A stretch of DNA of 64,000 nt from Bryoerythrophyllum caledonicum (GCA_963971425.1 OZ020524.1:7567845-7631844); one strand, 5' to 3'; counted from the first letter of the stretch, positions 24,178 to 37,700 are shown. Notes: a model not told the origin generated them from the letters alone. Made by a program: numbers and translations.

Positions 24178-27100
24178 TGAAGGACTATAATTGGTGTGTA
24201 TAGAAGGCCATGTCCGTCATTGGCCTCAACTTGGTGGACAACCAACTTGCCTACATCAAGAGTTCCAAAGGACCCACGGAATCATGGAAGACTTTGTGCA
24301 ACATCCACAAAACGAGGAGCTTGTCCAACATCCTCTTCATTTGCCGCAAGTTCTTCACAATCAAGATGCAAGAGGGAGATGATTTATTGAATCATGTCAA
24401 CGAAGTGAACGCACTTGCGGATCAACTCACTTGCTTGGATGTCCCGGTGAGAGATGAAGATGTGGTCATGACCTTGCTTGAGAGTTTGCCGCCTTCATAT
24501 GAACACTTAGTTACGGCCTTGGAGACCTTGGCAATAAAGGAGCTCACTGTAACCCTAAATTCGCCCCCCTTAGATGCATTTTGTAGTCAGGGTTCGAATT
24601 CAAAATCACACTATACCTCAATCCTACAACTTCCTTTTTAAACCCATGATGTTATAGTTTTTGGTACCCTTATGGTTGCTTCACCTTCACACTAATCTTG
24701 TTCCTTTCGTATACCACAATTTTTGCTTTGATTTCCCCTTCCCTTTCTTCTTCAAGTCATATTTTCTCTTTATCTCTTATTTAATTATTTTTTGAATGCC
24801 TTCATATTGGTCTATTAATTCTCGGATATTCCTTTTATCTCACGTTAATTTTTGCACTCAAAAACCTATGGATACTAACATCCCACCTACATCACATTGA
24901 GACTAGACACAGAGTGTATGATTGGGAGGAATTAGTTCCCTTTAATTCAATGTACAACCGTGCACAGTGCACTACCCAATACCACAGTTCACACAACGGT
25001 GAAAGGTTTATTAATCCTAGCTAATACGTCCAGCCTTGAATGTCGCAGGAATTGGAGCGTTTCCAAGTGCGGACACCGTGACTGCACACAACCTTCTGCT
25101 GCAGCCAAATGTCGACCGTCTCGTGCAACAGACCCTCCAAGCTCACTCGCCGACACTAGTGGGACAGTAATGCTTGTCCTAACTCTGCCCTACTCTCTCC
25201 CTCACACGCTCCTACCGCCGAGCTCTCCCCGAACACAGCGAAGACCCCGCAATTGCCACCACGTGAGCAACCCCGATCGAAGCTGCCGCTATCCTCCGTC
25301 CACTCTCACACCGCTCAGATGCACAACCGCGCACAACCGCAGGAGCAGCACTGCTCCGCACCACTACAGACCTCCTCTCGTCCAAAGCGCTGGCCGCTCA
25401 ACCGCACAGGACTCCTACCGGAGGTACAAGACTCCCCACACTCGCTCCAACTTTTGATAGCTTCCTCTTCTCCTTCAGCCTCTAGGGAAAAAGAAACCCT
25501 CGCCTGCTTGCGTTCTTGATGGGCGGACGCCGTCGGTTGTCGCGCACAAGGTACCACCCCTCGCTGACTATCCGAGAATCACACTACAATATCTCCGACC
25601 TTTCGCGCTGCCTCCTCCAACTACTTCCTCTCTCTGGTTCAGTGCGTACTCTAGAGCACTCACACAGACACAAACCTCACACACCGCTCTCTCGACCCCA
25701 GCTCGCACACACCATTTGGAACACAGCAACCCCACCTTCACACCGCGCAGCGCTCACATATAACACTCACAGATCACCCGCGATCGCCCTCACAACCGGA
25801 TCCCAACACGCACACAACGAACCCCGAGCACACACGCACTTCCCTACCAGCACGCACCTCCGCGCCTACAGACGCAGGTGCCCCCGATTCTAGTGCAGAC
25901 GTTGCTCAACTCCGACGTAGATGCTACCCAACCACCTGCAGCACTTCGCTCTCCCAGAAACTGCCCACGCGTAGCTCTCCGGCAGCCGCTCCAGCACGTA
26001 GCTCCGCAGCCCACGACCGAGCAACGTCGAGACACAACTCCAACGCCGTCCCTTCACACACCCGGCCACGCCCCTCCTACCTCGCACAGCTCTTCCGCCG
26101 CACCGCCTCCAGCAACCGAGCTCCTACGAACAACCGCGTCGCCACGCCTGCGCTTTCACCAGCTCCGCAAAATCACCGGCAGCCGATTGTACTTCGGTGC
26201 ATACTCACCATCTCTCCCACTCCCCGCAGTTCTCTTACTCACCGCCAGACTCCGCCACTCACATGCACGCTATGAGCCACAACTTGCGCTCACACCTCCC
26301 CACACTCAAACCCCAGTAAACCTCCACAACCTGCTAGGCTCGCTCCACACACCACTCACTTGTTTCCGCACCCCACACACGTCTTCCGCTTCAACTTCTG
26401 ACCACATGCGCACTGACAAAAACAATCACGGCACGCGCCTACAGACACGCGCCCCTTTCCCCCTGATCACAACAAGAGCCACTGCTACCAACGCCTCGAC
26501 CTCCTTCTGGCCCAACAGACCCCGCTCTCTTCACAGCCACCTTGCCCCCGCCTCTCCACCGACTCACAATCTTCTCGCCCGCGTCGCACCCTCGCCCTTC
26601 ACGCCCCGCGCCGCAGCCCCACGACCCCTGGCCCTTGGTTGGTGCACCCACGTCCTCACCGCGCAACCCCCGGTCACGCGTATCGCTCGTGCCCGCGAGA
26701 CCAGCTCCTCCCCTAGCGTCGATTCAGCTCCTCCACAGCACGTTGTGCGTTGCGCCAAGCTCCCCATGTGACGTCCAGATTCCGGTCCCAATTTTTAGAT
26801 GAGCGCCACCCTGTTGCCAGCTCCCTCACCAACGTACTCCAACGGTCTCGGTGAGTTAATACCCTCCCTGGGGATCCCACATGTCCATAACCTCCGCGAC
26901 AACCGACCTCAACCGGCCATGGTGGTCATGGATATGGCTGGCTATGGCCAGCCATGCCCGCCATAGCCACGGGTATCAACTGGTTTCTCCTTCCTCCTGT
27001 TCTTTTCTTTCCTTTTCTTTCCTCTTTCTTTTCCCTTCTCTTTCTTCTTCTTCTATCTTTTTTTTCTTCTTCTTTTCTCCTTCTACCTCTTCTACTCCTT

Positions 27101-27870
27101 TCTAATTCTACTTCTAATTCTTTTCTTTTCTTTTCTTCTATTTTTAGTTCTTCTACTTCTCTTTCTGCTACTTCTAATTTTCCTTGTGAGGTCTAATCAC
27201 CTCTAAACTCTAACACCTCTCCAACCTTTTCTTCCACTATTCTATTTAATTTCCTAAAATTTGGTCATCCAACCACTATCAATCACTATGTCTTCGTACC
27301 CACTTTGGTGAACCACAACCTAATTAAGTAATGAAATACTACTAAAGGCCCCAGAAATCCCTGTATCTTTTTCTCCTATTATGTGAAGTTGTCCATAATC
27401 ACCCGAACACCTTTCCACTAATTTGGTGACGTATTCGGGTTTGTTTACACCATCATCATTATGTCCATGCTAGTTTCTGACTAATCTACAACAAATTCAC
27501 TAGTTTAACGTAAAAATAAGTGTGACCCAGAAATTGGGCTCACACTCACCATCAAGTTTGTGACAACCCGGTTGATGCACAAAGTATCCAAACGCAAGGA
27601 GAAGGAGTCCAATGGCGGCAATGCGGCCTTGGTGTCAAAACAAAACAAGTCGGGAGATTCTTCTTCAACACGTGGCGAGCCCAAGGTATATTACAATTGT
27701 GGCAAACCGGGCCACATTGCACGAAAGTGCTTCAAGCCAAAGAGTGGGAGCGGGACAATGCAAACCAAGCAAAGGAGAAGGAGAACGCCAATCATGCAAA
27801 GGAGGATCATGACTACATATTTGCAACTCAAGGTGGACCACATTCCAAGTCCATGTGTGAGTGGATCATA
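24015..27870 (+). pseudogene. Copia gag (split by insertion)
   Basis: Gag packages the element RNA. The frame from 24015 (MTTYDGESVRLIDKFKGENF) continues past an in-frame TAG at 24200-24202 and through LNLVDNQLAYIK, LSNILFICRKFF and VMTLLESLPPSYEHLV to the insertion at 24548. It resumes in the same frame after the duplicated CTCAC (FVTTRLMHKVSKRKEKE). The zinc knuckle at about 27695-27735 reads YYNCGKPGHIARKC: the first Cys of C-x2-C-x4-H-x4-C is Tyr, so RNA binding would be impaired. A frameshift near 27730-27770 moves the protease into another frame. Confidence 0.85.
24548..27544. mobile_element. LTR-like insertion (TGT...ACA), 2997 bp, 5-bp target duplication
   Basis: It begins TGTAACCCTAAATTCG, ends GGGCTCACA, and is flanked by CTCAC at 24543-24547 and 27545-27549. 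Removing it with one CTCAC restores the copia gag frame exactly, which proves an insertion. It has no reverse transcriptase and I see no pair of internal LTRs, so a very long solo LTR is the simplest reading. Ends resemble those of 39154-41405. 25100-26800 is GC-rich with C far exceeding G, and 26985-27240 is nearly pure C/T. The long Pro/Thr/Ser/Arg-rich frame at 25878-26771 is explained by that composition. Confidence 0.8.
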
Positions 27871-30800
27871 GATTCGGGCGCGTCAAAACACATGACACTT
27901 CATAAGGTGGCATTTAACACGTATGAGATAATTACTCCACGGAATGTGCATTTGGGTGATGATAGTGTTGTGGAGGCCGTTGGTGTCGGATCTATTCTTG
28001 TTGAAGTACTTGTGAGGGGTTGCTCTAAGAGGTTTAGAATCAAGGACGTTCTCCATGTGCCCAAGTTGTAAGCGAACTTGCTCTCCGTGAGCAAACTTGT
28101 GACAAGGGGAATGAAAGTGCAATTCAACGTAGATGGATGTGTGTTGAGGGCAACAAACAAAGATTTTCTTGTGGGAGCACCTCGTGAAGGCAATTTGTAT
28201 CAAGCAACTTTCATGAAAGTGTTTGAGGCGAATGCAACCAATGTGGCACAATAATCAACAAAGAGCGGTGGATTCAAGCTTTGGCATCGTCGTCATGGTC
28301 ATTTGAACGTGAAAGTGCGCATTTATTTGAAAGCATGGTAAGTGGCATGGCTCTTGGCAAAGATGAATTACCAATGTCATTTTTGTAAAGGATGCGTGCA
28401 AGGTAAGCAACATAGGGCACCATTATCGAAGGATGGAGCGACGCGTGCAACAAAGCCTTTGAAGATTGTGCATTTGGATGTGTGCGGCCCTATGAGGATC
28501 ACTTCCATAGGTGGTGCAAGGTATTTTGTGGCCTTCATTGATGACTTTTCGAGGAGGGTGTGGGTGTACATCTTGAAGACAAAGGAGGAATGCCTGCAGA
28601 CGTTCAAGGAGTTCAACGCCCTTGTAGAGAAGAAATTGGGTCACAAGATCAAGATGTTTTACTCGGACAATGGTAGGGAGTTTATATCCAAAGACTTCCA
28701 AAGTTTCTTGAAGAAGCATGGCATTGAGAGGCAGACGTCAACACCTTACAAGCTAGAGCAAAATGGAGCTGCAGAATGTGCAAATTGTACCATAGTAGAG
28801 ATGACAAGGAACATGATCCATGCACAATGCCTAAAGCTTGAATTTTGGGTGGAAGCGGTGGCGAATGCGGTCTACATCCGCAATCGATGTCCAACGAGGG
28901 CTCTCGTCACTATCACACCTCAAGAAGCTTGGAGTGTCCGCAAGCCATGCATTGCGCATATGCAAGTGTTTGGATGCATTGCATATGCAATGGTGCCGGA
29001 TACAAAGAGGGGTAAGCTTTATGCAAAAGGCACAAAGTGTTTGTTTCTTGGCTATTGTGAGGGCACTCAGGCATATCGACTCATGTGGATTGAGACGAAG
29101 AAGATCATTAAGAATCGTGATGTAGTATTTGTTGGAGATACTACTAGTTTTACTAGTAATGTTTTGGAGATGAGTCCAAGTGGGAGAAGCGAGACCCCTA
29201 TCTTGGTGGACAAATCTTTCAAACCACCACCCTTGAAAGATTGCGATGGCGATACCAAGAAAGAAGAGAGATTGGATGCCAAAAAAGGAGGTGTAGCATC
29301 TTCATCAACACCTTCACCAAGTAATGAGGACTTGGAGAACTTACAAGAGCCACGATATCCAAGAAGAGAGCGTCGCCCGCTCGGTAAATGGTGGAAGAGC
29401 CACATTTTGCCTCATCACGAGATAGAGCGTGCCAATGTGGCGTCATTGGAAGATCCTTTAAACATGTGTGAGACTCTGCAGTCAGAGCATGCAAGCAAGT
29501 GGAAGTCGGCCATGCAAGGAGAATACAACTCGTTCATGTTGAATGGCATGTGAAAGTTGGCTCTTCTTCCAAAGGACCAAAAGAGCGTTGGATGCAAGTG
29601 GATGTTCAGTACAAAGAAGGATTCTTCGGGTCGAGTGGTGCGCCACAAGGCAAGATTACTTGCCAAGGGTTACTCTCAAGTTGCGGGAGTTGACTTTCTT
29701 GAGACAATTGCTCCCGTTGCCAAGTTCACCACCATTTGGTGCATTCTTGCACTTGAGACGGTCTTGGACTTAGAGATCCACCAAATGAATATGAAGACCG
29801 CATTCTTAAATGGTGAGTTGGAGGAGGACATTTACATGGACCAACCCCAAGGTTTTGAACAAGAAGACTTTGATCAACTTGTGTGCAAGCTCAAGAAGTC
29901 ATTGTATGGACTCAAGCAATCACCAAGAGCATGGTACCAAACCATTGATGCTTTCTTCTCCAAGGAAGGCTTTACAAGGAGCCAAACGGACTATTCCTTG
30001 TACATGAAGCAAACAGGCGCGTATTTGTTGATAGCCCTCATCTATGTGGATGACTTGATCATCTTTGCTAGTCTTTTGGCTAAGTTAGCATGGCTTAAAT
30101 GTAAGCTCAACACGGAGTTTGAGATGAACAATTTTGGTGAGTTAAAGTATTGCCTTGGTGTGGAATTTGTGAGAGACCGCAAAGCACGCACTATGACCAT
30201 GAGCCAAAAAAAGTATGTTGACGAGGTGCTCAAGCGCTTCAATATGGAGGAGGCAAGCCCATTGGTACCTCTCTTGATGTGAATGTCAAGTTGTTGAAGC
30301 TTTCAGAGAAAGAGTTTCAAGCCATTCAAGGGTAAGATGGAAGGCGTACCATACAGGAGTGGAGTTGGAATATTGATGTATGCCATGGTAGGTACACCGC
30401 CTGACTTTGAATTTGCGGTGAGCATGGTGAGCCAATTCATGTCTAGGGCTGATCCGACACATTGGAGTGTCGTGAAGCGCATCATGCGGTACTTGCAAGG
30501 TAATATAGACCACAAATTGTGCCTTGGTGGTAAGGACATTGCTTTCATGGGGTATTGCGACGCGAATTGGACCAGAGTTGCAAACGAGCGTTGTTCGACA
30601 ACGAGGTATGTGTTCTTTGTTGGAGTTTGTGCCATCTCGTGGAATTCCAAGAGGCAACCAATCATTGCCTTGTCTACAAAGGAGGCGGAGTACATGGTAA
30701 CTAACCAAAGTACGAATGAGGTCATTTGGCTTTGAAAGGTGTTGGCGGATGTGGGGTTTGTTCCAGAAGGAGCAACGACCATCATGTGCGACAACCAAGG

Positions 30801-31041
30801 ATGTATAGCTCTTGCAAAGAATCCCATACACCACTTACGCACGAAGTACATTGATGTGCAACATCATTTTATTCGGGAGAAGTTGGAGAGCGGCGAGATA
30901 AGCTTGAAGTATTGTCCACCAAAAGACATGGTGGCGGATGTGTTGACAAAAACACTTGCAAAAGAGCAACATCAAAGGTTAGCAAAGGCAATGGGATTGC
31001 AAGAAGGTAACTACTCGCAAAGTGGGAGTGTTAGAGATTAG
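27697..31041 (+). pseudogene. Copia pol: protease, integrase, reverse transcriptase, RNase H
   Basis: The aspartic protease has DSGAS at about 27871. The integrase has an H-H-C-C finger (HRRHGHLN at about 28286, CHFCKGC at about 28376) and a D,D35E catalytic triad: HLDVCGP (D at about 28477), YSDNGREF (D at 28666), GAAECAN (E at 28774, exactly 35 residues on). The reverse transcriptase starts near 29557 (KSVGCKWMF), has QMNMKTAFLNG at about 29783 and YVDD at about 30043. RNase H motifs are YCDANW (about 30553), STKEAEYM (about 30673) and CDNQG (about 30786), then the typical LRTKYIDVQHHF. In-frame stops occur at about 28069, 28252, 28340, 29552 and 30735, with a frameshift near 30285. These enzymes would make and insert the cDNA copy; this copy is dead. 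Confidence 0.92.
31019..31028 (+). promoter_or_regulatory. Polypurine tract
   Basis: AAAGTGGGAG directly precedes the 3' LTR, the expected plus-strand primer of an LTR retrotransposon. Confidence 0.7.
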
Positions 31042-31300
31042 AATTGTTTGTTGTCATTTTGATATCATAAATAGTTGAGGTAGATTTTGAAAAGAAAGTG
31101 AAGGAGAGAAAATGAAGAGAGGTAATACAAAGTTAAAGTAGTCCCATATGTATTGGCAAAGATTCAAGATTGTTACCAATTGGTACTATAAGTAAAGGCC
31201 TCTGAAAGAAGGCCATATCTCACTCCAAACATTGTTTGTAAAACCTTATGTGTTTTATTTGCTTAAGCAATTACTTCTCTACTTCTTTTGAACCTCAATA
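31029..31300 (+). repeat. Copia 3' LTR
   Basis: 272 bp, partner of 22963-23227; starts TGTTAGAGATTAG, keeps the TATAAGTA motif at about 31187, ends CCTCAATA. Confidence 0.85.
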
Positions 31301-33961
31301 AGCTTTGCCGAACTCCCCTAATCTGTCTAGCTCTTTGTGATGCTCGTATCTACTACATGACTTTGACTGATCTTGAGCGCACTTGAGTAGCCATTCATTT
31401 GGGACATCATTATCATCTCATCTCGAAAGGCGTTGATCAACCTGCAATGGACGACATGCTCGATTGTGTCGCGAAGGAAGTCCAACGTGCACCAAAGGCT
31501 ATCAACTCAGCAATAGTCAGGGCTGCGAGCAAGACTTTCCTCTACAACTACTTGATCCGTCCAGGCTCCGGATTGTCGAGCCTTGAAAGAGCCTCAAAGG
31601 ATGATGTCCTTGACCAATTCGAGACTTTCTCATCTCCAAACATTAGAAATCTTGTATCAACATGCAAGAGGTTCTATAGCGGAGGGAAGGGAATAATGGA
31701 CAACATCATGGACCTGAAGGAGTTGTCGAAATTCGAATTCATCCACAAAAACAAGTTTCGGGTCAATCTAGAGGTAAATTTTTTGTATTTAAATGTCTAT
31801 TGATTGTCTTGGTAATGGTATTGATCTTGTGCAACGTATGCAATTTGGAGGGGACTTTCAAGATTATTGGCTGATGTGTGATCATGTTAAGCTTGCCAAG
31901 GACTAGAGTACCATGTATACGACAGTAGGTATTATAGAGTTGTGACACTTGCCATGTGCAACTTGCAATCGTAGGATGCTGAAGCCCAACAATTGTTCTT
32001 TACAATGATACAATAAAGAACCATGGGCAAGAGGAGACAAACTTCAAAGGATTCATGGCAAACAGCGCTGGTGCAAATTGGTATGCCGTTCGGCGAGTTT
32101 GTGGCAACGGTCACAAGGACAAGCCCATGGAGAGTAAAGAACCAACTTGTTTGTTTCATTGGACTAAGTATCTTTAGCGAGCAACTACCAGAAGCATTCT
32201 TCTTGGTTTTTAGGAGTAGCACATTGCCTTCTACAAGATCTAGAAAAACGCAAAGACTCAGCAGAAGGTTGAAGCTTAGTACAATGTAATTTGTGGGTGG
32301 TGGGTGTCTACCGGTGCCACAACCAAAACTGAGCGTCAAGCTCTCGAGGATTGGATGGCTTTTTGGCACTTCCGTTATTGACAATGGGGCAGGATTATGC
32401 AACTTGTGAGTAACCTTCCCGACTTTGAAATATGTAACCTCCAATGCTCACCTTAAGAGAAAGAGATTAGAAGTGAAATTTAATAACGTTGTTGTGTTTA
32501 TTGAGGATCTCACACTTGACGAAAGATCCGACATGCCATCGTGCAACCTTGCCAAAACTGTCCACAAGAGTTGGCTACAACAATCCGGAAATACAATGAC
32601 GTGTTTGTACACAACAACAGAGGACGACCTCATCCGTGCTTTCATTCAGATTACTTCATACCGTGCATGGTTGAAAGGTGGCACGTTTGGTAAAGGTCCT
32701 GACAAAGGTACCCTTTTTTTGCGCTTTGCTCAACACTCAAGAGATCCAAAACTCATAGGTGAGGCTTTTAGGTACTTCCCTGGGGTTGAGGATCTACTAA
32801 CTAGGACGGGCGGCTTGGAAGGTGCTGAAATTTTTGGGTCCACGAAGCGCAAGCTCGACATGCCACCCGATTCCGCCGACAATTTCTACAGATAAGATAC
32901 GGTGAACTATTGTATTCCCCATGATGGCCGAAGGGTGACTCGAGCCCGTATTGAAGAGGCTTTCACCGGACAAGACTCCGGTGTCCAATATACAACATCC
33001 GTTTTGGAATTGGATTGTGATCCATCGAAGTAGCACATTGCCCGCCTGTCAAAAAAGTCTGCTAAAAAGTGCCAAGCTTTGCCAGCTCACAGTGGCGTAA
33101 AGTGCAACACTAAGATTGGGCGTGGGAGTCATAGAACTCCGGCCTCCACCTATGCCGAACTGAAGAAAGATAACAGATTGCCATAAAATATATTAGCGGA
33201 ATTCTGGTTTTGTCCCGATGACATTAGTTGTTATGTGAAGGGATCCAAGAAACCGTTTCTGGTTGATGGGCCACTCGTTCCAATGATGTCGCTTGTGAAA
33301 CTTGACACTAATTTAACAGTGCAAGAGGTACTAGCCTTGGAAGAAGCAAATTTCACTTGCAACATCGCGAAGTTCTTTCACCACAAAGACAATTCCAAGT
33401 GTCAATGAAGATGCCCCTTCCGTGATTGCACTTCTCCATTCCGGCAAATCCAAATTCTTACCACACCTTCCGAAACAACTATGTGATTCCTAGAACAATA
33501 GATGTTGCAACAACTGAGCAACGCAACAAGTGGTCAAGCGCAGCTCTTATGAATAATTGTTTGTCTCCAACCTCTATGCCATACCGTATCCAAGAAGGGG
33601 ATGCGTTATCACTCTTGACACAAGGAAGGACAAGTCCTATTGCATCACCTTCACGAACCTTCCGGGGTGTTCTTGCCCTCACTTTCTCAGGATGCAATTC
33701 GAGGCGTTGGACAAGAAGGGACAATGGAAGTATTGCAAGCATGTGTATTATATCTTACGTTATCTTTGTAAGATGGATTATAAGGACGACTTATTCATGC
33801 ATGCTCCGAGCTACAGCTTCAACGGATTTGGATTAAAAGCAATAAACAAAGATCTTGAATTGATTATGATAATTAAAGTCTTGGGCTTAGTGTACAAAAT
33901 GAAGAGAAGGATAACGCACTCTACAATGTACTTCATTGGATCGTTTTATTTCCTTTGTTAA

Positions 33962-34722
33962 TTAGTTTTCCAACACATGTAGCAAAATTAGATATAAGAT
34001 TGTAAAGAACTCAAGCCATTTATAAACAAAGTGCCGGTTACAAGATAATCTAAGGCTATAATTTGAAGATGCTAAAAAATTAGAACAAAAGATCTCCGCG
34101 GGACCCTAAACCCTAAATCCTAAACTTAAATCCTTGATCACTTGGGTCCTTAGTTGAGCCACTTGAGGACCCCAAGTAGATCATAGCATTAAAACTAGAC
34201 CAAATTTCATGAATTTCTAAAGAAAATATGAATATAAATATTCCATTAATCTTTTTTTTTTTTGTAATGATCTCGTGTTAGTTTAATAAGTACTTTGTAT
34301 ATCATGTATATTGTCCCAGAAAATATATAATATATGAAACAAGTCAAGATGATGGAATTTGTGGTTTTGTATCTTTCAAAAAAAAACTAGTTGGGTAGGG
34401 TTGGCGTACAAGGGGCAAACATGCTTTTAGTGGTGTAAAGTTGTTGAAACACCGTTGTTGCAAGTGCATCCCCTTGAGTGTTTTAAGTGACCAAAACACC
34501 CCAAGTGGTGACTCGTGTATCGTTCGAGGGATTCAAGTGAAGCTAGCTAGGTTAGGACAATCCGTTTATGACTCCTTCCTAAACTTCCTCTTATTATTCT
34601 TATTCAATCAGGCACAATCCAGTTACTTCACCTCTCCGGTTATCCGGATTGCCTCTTCTTACTTTCTTGTTTCCGATTTTGCATCCAGATCCGGGAATAT
34701 CAAACCACACACAACACTAATC
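33962..34722. other. Non-coding stretch after the MULE fragment
   Basis: AT-rich; should contain the MULE 3' end, but no terminal inverted repeat partner upstream of 22690 was found. 34600-34720 has TCCGG motifs like the neighbouring family T unit. Confidence 0.35.
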
Positions 34723-37700
34723 TGCTCTAGTTTTTCCTCGTGGCATTAGCTATCAGAAGACGCGTCCTGTTTAGAGAGGGATGGTGTACAAAACTCTCCC
34801 CTCGTAGATTAGTGTGGCAAAAAAATCCACTATCAATCCTAACATCCTCTACACATAATAATCACACGCACCAGGGTGATGTCTACCTCCTCACAGCTGT
34901 AGTGATGCTACCGGACATCCGGTCACGCAAGAGGTATTTCGACCCTTCGCTTACTACAACGACGAGATTCCTAGAGAATCCGGATCCGGTTGTGACTAGT
35001 TACGGTTTCAAACCTTCTCACGGAATCCCAGAGAAACTCGGATCCCTCACTTCTTCCTTTCCTCCACAATCCAGGCTTTACAAAGCTTACACACCCATTC
35101 AAAATGGGGTACGTTCGTGACAAGGACCACTTCGGAGCTCACACAAAAAGAAATAGAGAGGTATCAAGATTTAAGGACAGAAACTTAACAATAAAAATGG
35201 GCTGCACATCTCATACAACCTTAGGAACAATGTCTTGTAGTTGGGTGCTTGCAAACCCTCTTCCTAACACTAAGACATCGAGAACCAGATTCTAGCTACA
35301 GCGGCGGCCATGCAAGGCGTCCGACCTACACACCAAAAGCCAGGCCACCCGGGTCCGCAATCTCTCCACGCTCTTACGATTAGGTCAATTAACAAGACCC
35401 TAACAGCCTCGCAACTAACAACTAAATACCCTGCCTTCGGGATCAAAATACAAAACCAGAATCTCCACAATCAAAACGGTTCCTCACAGCTAGTTTGTGG
35501 CCTGCCACTTCCTAACTACCCCTCGACCAGATCCAAAAGTTACGGATCTGATCCACCTTTCCCGAAATAAGTTCCGGTTCCGGGTAAAAACCCTAATTAT
35601 CCAGTCACCGCTATGACCGTTTAACCCTACCACTAGACTCCTAACCTCCTACAGCTAGTTTCCTGTGCACAAGGCAAGGGGTCACCCTACTCCTTGTCTT
35701 CTTGATCTCGACCTTCATCTTCCTCCGAAGAGTCCGAGCTTCACCATTGAAGTTCCAACTTGGGGCGAAACTTATTCTTCCTCTTCCATCTTGTCCTCCG
35801 GCTTCTGCACCACAATCCGTTGGCACGCAGGTGTTCTCTCCTCCACTTCCCGGGTGATAGTCCGCAAAGCCGACCGAATTTGCCGCATGGGGATTACCCT
35901 CTCGAAAACAGACAGGGTCCGTCTCTTGGAAACCCGCGAGTCTAGAGTGTCAACCTCCACGTAGCTCGTCTTCCCCTTTCAAATCCTCGTCTTCAGCTGA
36001 GACAGCGGAGGGAGCTCGTCCTTTCGCTTCTTGGATTCTGGACCAGCAGTTTGGAATTCGGCTCCCGGTTCCAAAACCACGAGTACTTCCGGAAGCGCCT
36101 CCGTCGGCTCTAAGTTAGGAGACATCTTCCGCTTTCCTTTTCCAACGTCGCGGAAGATCCCTGCGTGAATCTTCCGGCACTCCTCTAGTTCTAGTACCTT
36201 CTCCATCTTGGAGTGGTACTATACCAACACCCCGACGAGCTTCTTTGCCACCAGACCGTCAAGATTCCGGGCCTCGGTGAATCCAGCGTCGAACAACCTC
36301 GCCTTGAGCAACACGTTGCCCAGTTGCTGCACAAATTCGGTCACACGTGTGAGAGCAGGTGCGGAATCGTTTGTCTTACCCATTGCCACAGCCAACTCCA
36401 CATCCTTCAGGTCTATTGACGTCTTCATCTTCCGATTCCGGTTCTCCAGGGAGATGAGCCAAGCCTCAAGCTCCTGCACGTTCTGAGGTTGCAGATTCCT
36501 CTCCAGATGTGCGCACAGTTCATCTGCTCCCACGTCACCTGCAATCCGGCATGCCTCGGCCAGGATGACTTCGATCCGCTTGTGAGTCTCTTTGGCCTTC
36601 TTGTATCTTTCAACGATCATATCGAAAGGGTCATCTTTGTCTTTCTCCTTGCAAACCTTCTTCCTGCGGATTGGAGGAGTCGTGTTGCTCCTCTCGATCT
36701 GCTTCATCCTCTTCCTCGTGCTAGCTGATGTCGGCTGGATGTTGTCTTTGGGGGAATCCGAGTCCGAATCCGGTTCATGTTCAGGTTCCGCATCCTTCCA
36801 GTCGTGGCTTGCTAGCATTTTGGCCGTCTCGTAGGCGGTCTTCTCGTTGTTGCGCAGCAGGTCCTCGTGCTCATACATGTGATACATGAATGGGGAGATT
36901 GGGGTAGGCCGCACCTTCCCCAATCCGATTAGGAATTTGCTTACCAATTCTCCTACGATGTCTCCCTACGCCATCTGTCTTTTGCCGGTGTACGATCCCC
37001 AAATTGTGTTGGCCAATGTTGTGGTGGTCTTCGAAGGCTAATCCGGATACAAGATCAGGAGTAAGAACTCCAATACCCTCTGAACTCTCGGATCCTTGCA
37101 GTCCGCCACGGTCAGCCTATCCTTTGGATCTGCTTTCCGCGTGAACTTCCCGTCAATGAAGGATACTTGACGTAAACACATATCTTCTACTCGCGTCGGA
37201 AATCCGAATACGCCGCTCCACATCGTTGAAGTCCACTTCTTCGGCCTCCCTTGGATGGTGGCCTTGAACTCGTTGCAGACTCCATCCAGCAACACCCGGA
37301 CCATAGCGTCGTCTCTAAAACCCCGTGGCTGCTCCCGGAATCCGAAACATCCCATCCTCTTTAGATCCGCATCCAACGTTTTTCGATCGCTCTCGAATTT
37401 GGGAATCACCGAAACCACAGTCCAAAGGTTCACGATCGATTCAGTCGCCGCCCTGCTGTTGGTCGCCTTCTTCAAAGTCATCGCAGCAAACACTCAACTG
37501 AATTCAGACCCGGATTCTTCCCAAGAGATCCGCGAAAGAATCCGCACTCAAATCCTACCCTGCAATTCCTAATTCCCAACCCGCAAAGGCAACAATCCTG
37601 GCTTACAATGTCCTCACACACAAACCCTCAGTTGTCCAAGCTCGCTCGCTTGCCACTAACCAATCCCAAACTCACCAAGAAAATGAGAGGAAGAACCCTG

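Larger units (their letters stand above)
22963..31300 (+). mobile_element. Ty1/copia LTR retrotransposon (nested, inactive)
   Basis: Two direct LTRs (22963-23227 and 31029-31300) begin TGTTAGAGATTAG and end CCTCAATA, with roughly 15% difference by eye, so this is an old insertion. Order inside is primer site, gag, zinc knuckle, protease, integrase, reverse transcriptase, RNase H, polypurine tract: the Ty1/copia arrangement. It lies inside a MULE transposase gene. The gag is interrupted by a 2997-bp LTR-like insertion at 24548-27544, leaving about 5.3 kb of copia sequence. Multiple stops and frameshifts abolish function. No clean 5-bp target duplication is visible, and about 33 unexplained bases lie between the right LTR and the resumed MULE frame. 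Confidence 0.9.
22690..33961 (+). pseudogene. MULE-type transposase with SWIM zinc finger, split by a copia element
   Basis: The N-terminal part (about 22690-22962) ends FTIIHTHGMQYPFNIF; the frame resumes at about 31334 with CDARIYYMTLTDLE, so the copia element at 22963-31300 lies within this gene. Downstream, 31400-31790 is continuous (VAKEVQRAPKAINSAIVRAASK…), and 31900-32400 holds catalytic-core-like text in shifting frames (YDSRYYRVVTLAMCN, FMANSAGANWYAVR, CLFHW, FWHFRYWQWG). From 32425 to 33407 one frame is interrupted by stops near 32894, 33032, 33184 and 33405. A SWIM finger follows at about 33640-33745 (GCSCPHF…KYCKHV, pattern C-x-C-x(n)-C-x-H), near the end of the last frame at 33961. 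MULE transposases cut and paste DNA through a DDE core. Here several frameshifts and stops show it is dead. FMANS may carry N where family members usually have D; that is my recollection and unchecked. Confidence 0.7.

Noticed and set aside
25878..26771. 297-codon Pro/Thr/Ser/Arg-rich open frame
   Set aside because: Lies in a C-rich, G-poor tract where stops are rare by composition; other frames are equally open and no domain is visible.
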